DNA from: Alphaproteobacteria bacterium
Lineage (GTDB): Bacteria > Pseudomonadota > Alphaproteobacteria > Puniceispirillales > UBA1172
Reading direction: 5' to 3'
Assembly: GCA_016778985.1 (NCBI GenBank)
Contig: JADHOM010000016.1
Span: 1 to 42,666, forward strand
DNA: 42,666 nucleotides
Part shown: piece after piece, positions 41,459 through 42,666 of the stretch
Layout of the letters: every line of letters begins with the position of its first letter
Numbering within the stretch: position 1 is the first letter of the stretch
Made by a program: the position numbers and the translations under genes
The notes under the pieces: generated by a model
What the model was told of the DNA's origin: nothing
Seen by the model: the letters and a program-made list of their open reading frames with translations, nothing else
The model's database searches: none

Positions 41459-42666
41459 TCATGAAAGGTTTAGGGTATCCATTGCCGCATCAAGAGCTTT
41501 TCGCAAGATTGCCAGCGTTTCATCAATATCCGCCCGCTCATAGGTTAATGGCGGTGATAAGATCATCCCATCACGTACTGCTCTGATCATCATACCCATG
41601 CTAATCGCGTGATCACGAACAACAACCGCCGCATGACCTTGCTTGGCAAAATGCCGAGGCCCTTTATTGTCAGGCCCAGATTTATTTTCCACCAGTTCAA
41701 CCGCACCTAACAAACCGAAACTTCTGGCTTCACCAACCATTGGATGATCAGCCAGCGTTTGTATAGCTTCGGCCAGATAAGGGCCGGTGTCATTTCTGAC
41801 CTTTTCAATAAGCCCCTCATCTTCGATCAGTTTGAGGTTAGCCAGCGCGACTGCCGCCGCTACTGGATGCCCTGAATAGGTAAAGCCATGATAAAACTCA
41901 CCGCCATCAGAGATCAGCTTTTCTGCCACCCTTTCACCTACCAGAACCGCCGACATCGGCTGATAGCCTGAGGTCAGGCCTTTCGCTGTTGCCATCAGAT
42001 CAGGCTTTAGGTTCATCGTTTGGCTAGCAAACCATTCCCCTGTGCGGCCATAACCGGTGATAACCTCATCAGCAACAAAGAGAATATCATGACGGCGGCA
42101 AATCGCTTGAATACGATCAAAATAGCCTTTCGGAGGGATAATCACGCCACCTGCCCCTTGAATAGGTTCAGCAATAAATGCCGCCACATGATCAGCCCCT
42201 AGCTCTAGTATTTTATCTTCGAGCCAGCCTGCGGAGACTTCGGCGAATGTATCTTCGTCCATATTGCCCTGATAGAGAAAGCCATATGGCGGCTTGATAT
42301 GCTCAAAATCAGGCAGGCGGCAGGCCTGATCATGCATACCGCTCATCCCGCCCATACTTGCTGAGACCATAGTACTGCCATGATAGCCATATTCGCGGCT
42401 GATAATTTTTTGTTTCTGTGGCTTGCCTTCGAGGGCCCAGTAATGCCTGATCATGCGGACAATCGTATCATTAGCTTCGGAGCCTGAATTAGCATAAAAG
42501 ACATGGCTAATGCCATCGGGGGCAATATCAATCAGACGCTGAGATAATTGTGCCGCTGGCGTATTACTGGTTTTGAAAAACGTGTTGTAATAGGGCAGTT
42601 TGTTGAGCTGTTTGGTCGCCGCATCAATCAGCTCTTGGCGGCCATAACCCACATTCACACACCATA
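41459..42666 (-). CDS. spuC: Class III aminotransferase, putrescine--pyruvate (SpuC)-like, 5' end outside window
   Basis: A PLP-dependent omega-aminotransferase; the frame is open to the right edge, reading WCVNVGYGRQEL, so about 45-55 N-terminal residues are missing. Seen: FYANSGSEANDTIVRMIRHY (phosphate-binding), the DEVITGYGRTGEWF segment with the PLP Asp, and the PLP lysine in ATAKGLTSGYQP, followed by EFYHGFTYSGHPVAAAVAL. These blocks are close to SpuC-type putrescine:pyruvate aminotransferases. Beta-alanine or taurine transaminases are close relatives. Location 50 bases upstream of the agmatinase gene on the same strand supports a putrescine role. A DoeD-type diaminobutyrate function cannot be fully excluded. 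Confidence 0.88.
   Translation of the reverse strand, partial: WCVNVGYGRQELIDAATKQLNKLPYYNTFFKTSNTPAAQLSQRLIDIAPDGISHVFYANSGSEANDTIVRMIRHYWALEGKPQKQKIISREYGYHGSTMVSASMGGMSGMHDQACRLPDFEHIKPPYGFLYQGNMDEDTFAEVSAGWLEDKILELGADHVAAFIAEPIQGAGGVIIPPKGYFDRIQAICRRHDILFVADEVITGYGRTGEWFASQTMNLKPDLMATAKGLTSGYQPMSAVLVGERVAEKLISDGGEFYHGFTYSGHPVAAAVALANLKLIEDEGLIEKVRNDTGPYLAEAIQTLADHPMVGEARSFGLLGAVELVENKSGPDNKGPRHFAKQGHAAVVVRDHAISMGMMIRAVRDGMILSPPLTYERADIDETLAILRKALDAAMDTLNLS

Noticed and set aside
41459-42666. The aminotransferase as DoeD (diaminobutyrate transaminase) completing the ectoine pathway
   Set aside because: Its sequence blocks fit the SpuC-type putrescine transaminase better, and it lies next to agmatinase, 33 kb from doeA.

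Overview
The window looks like a chromosome segment of a marine heterotrophic alphaproteobacterium with moderate GC, plausibly of the SAR116/Puniceispirillum type. This placement is an inference from gene content (TRAP transporters, ectoine hydrolase, a Rieske oxygenase, DUF1028, a complete polyamine ABC transporter, a sulfatase) and codon use, not from a marker gene. Coding density is very high. I found no rRNA, tRNA, CRISPR array, transposase or phage gene. Most genes are for uptake and catabolism of small nitrogen compounds.

Layout. 1-4.0 kb: the end of an ATP-dependent DNA ligase gene, an SDR, a long-chain acyl-CoA synthetase and an aldo/keto reductase. 4.0-8.4 kb: a PHP-domain protein, then a divergent pair made of a EutB-like PLP dehydratase and an ectoine hydrolase (DoeA), the latter overlapping an M20/ArgE-type deacetylase; this is an ectoine/hydroxyectoine degradation core. 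8.4-12.1 kb: a small membrane ORF, an unknown membrane-anchored coiled-coil protein, and a RidA / Rieske oxygenase / DUF1028 operon. 12.1-14.4 kb: a GNAT, a beta-carbonic anhydrase and a toxin-antitoxin module with a palindromic operator, bracketed by short duplications of neighbouring genes. 14.4-24.3 kb: a long minus-strand run (ThDP enzyme, enolase-superfamily enzyme, DadA-like oxidase, TRAP transporter P/Q/M, EutA-like racemase-fold enzyme), with a second racemase-fold gene and a BASS-type transporter on the plus strand. 24.3-29.0 kb: a minus-strand operon of an HpaB-type monooxygenase, flavin reductase, aldehyde dehydrogenase and LysR regulator. 29.4-42.7 kb: a polyamine/biogenic amine locus: potABCD, an amidase, a TMADH-family amine dehydrogenase whose substrate pocket matches histamine dehydrogenase, an acetylpolyamine amidohydrolase, N-carbamoylputrescine amidase, a sulfatase, and on the other strand agmatinase and a SpuC-like aminotransferase that runs off the window.

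How they fit together. The right-hand third converges on putrescine: import (PotABCD), deacetylation, decarbamoylation and agmatine hydrolysis feed a putrescine transaminase and an amine dehydrogenase. The left side handles ectoine-type osmolytes, and the middle looks like a D/L amino-acid or 2-oxo-acid pathway fed by a TRAP transporter, whose substrate I cannot name.

A recurring oddity is short tandem repeats (8, 12, 13 and 15 bp units) placed exactly at gene junctions or inside linkers: 1067-1090, 15231-15256, 25287-25380, 29215-29275 and 38939-39015. The most interesting items are the histamine-dehydrogenase-like enzyme inside a polyamine operon, the toxin-antitoxin module with its flanking duplications, and the 13-bp repeat that spans the whole gap between two catabolic genes.
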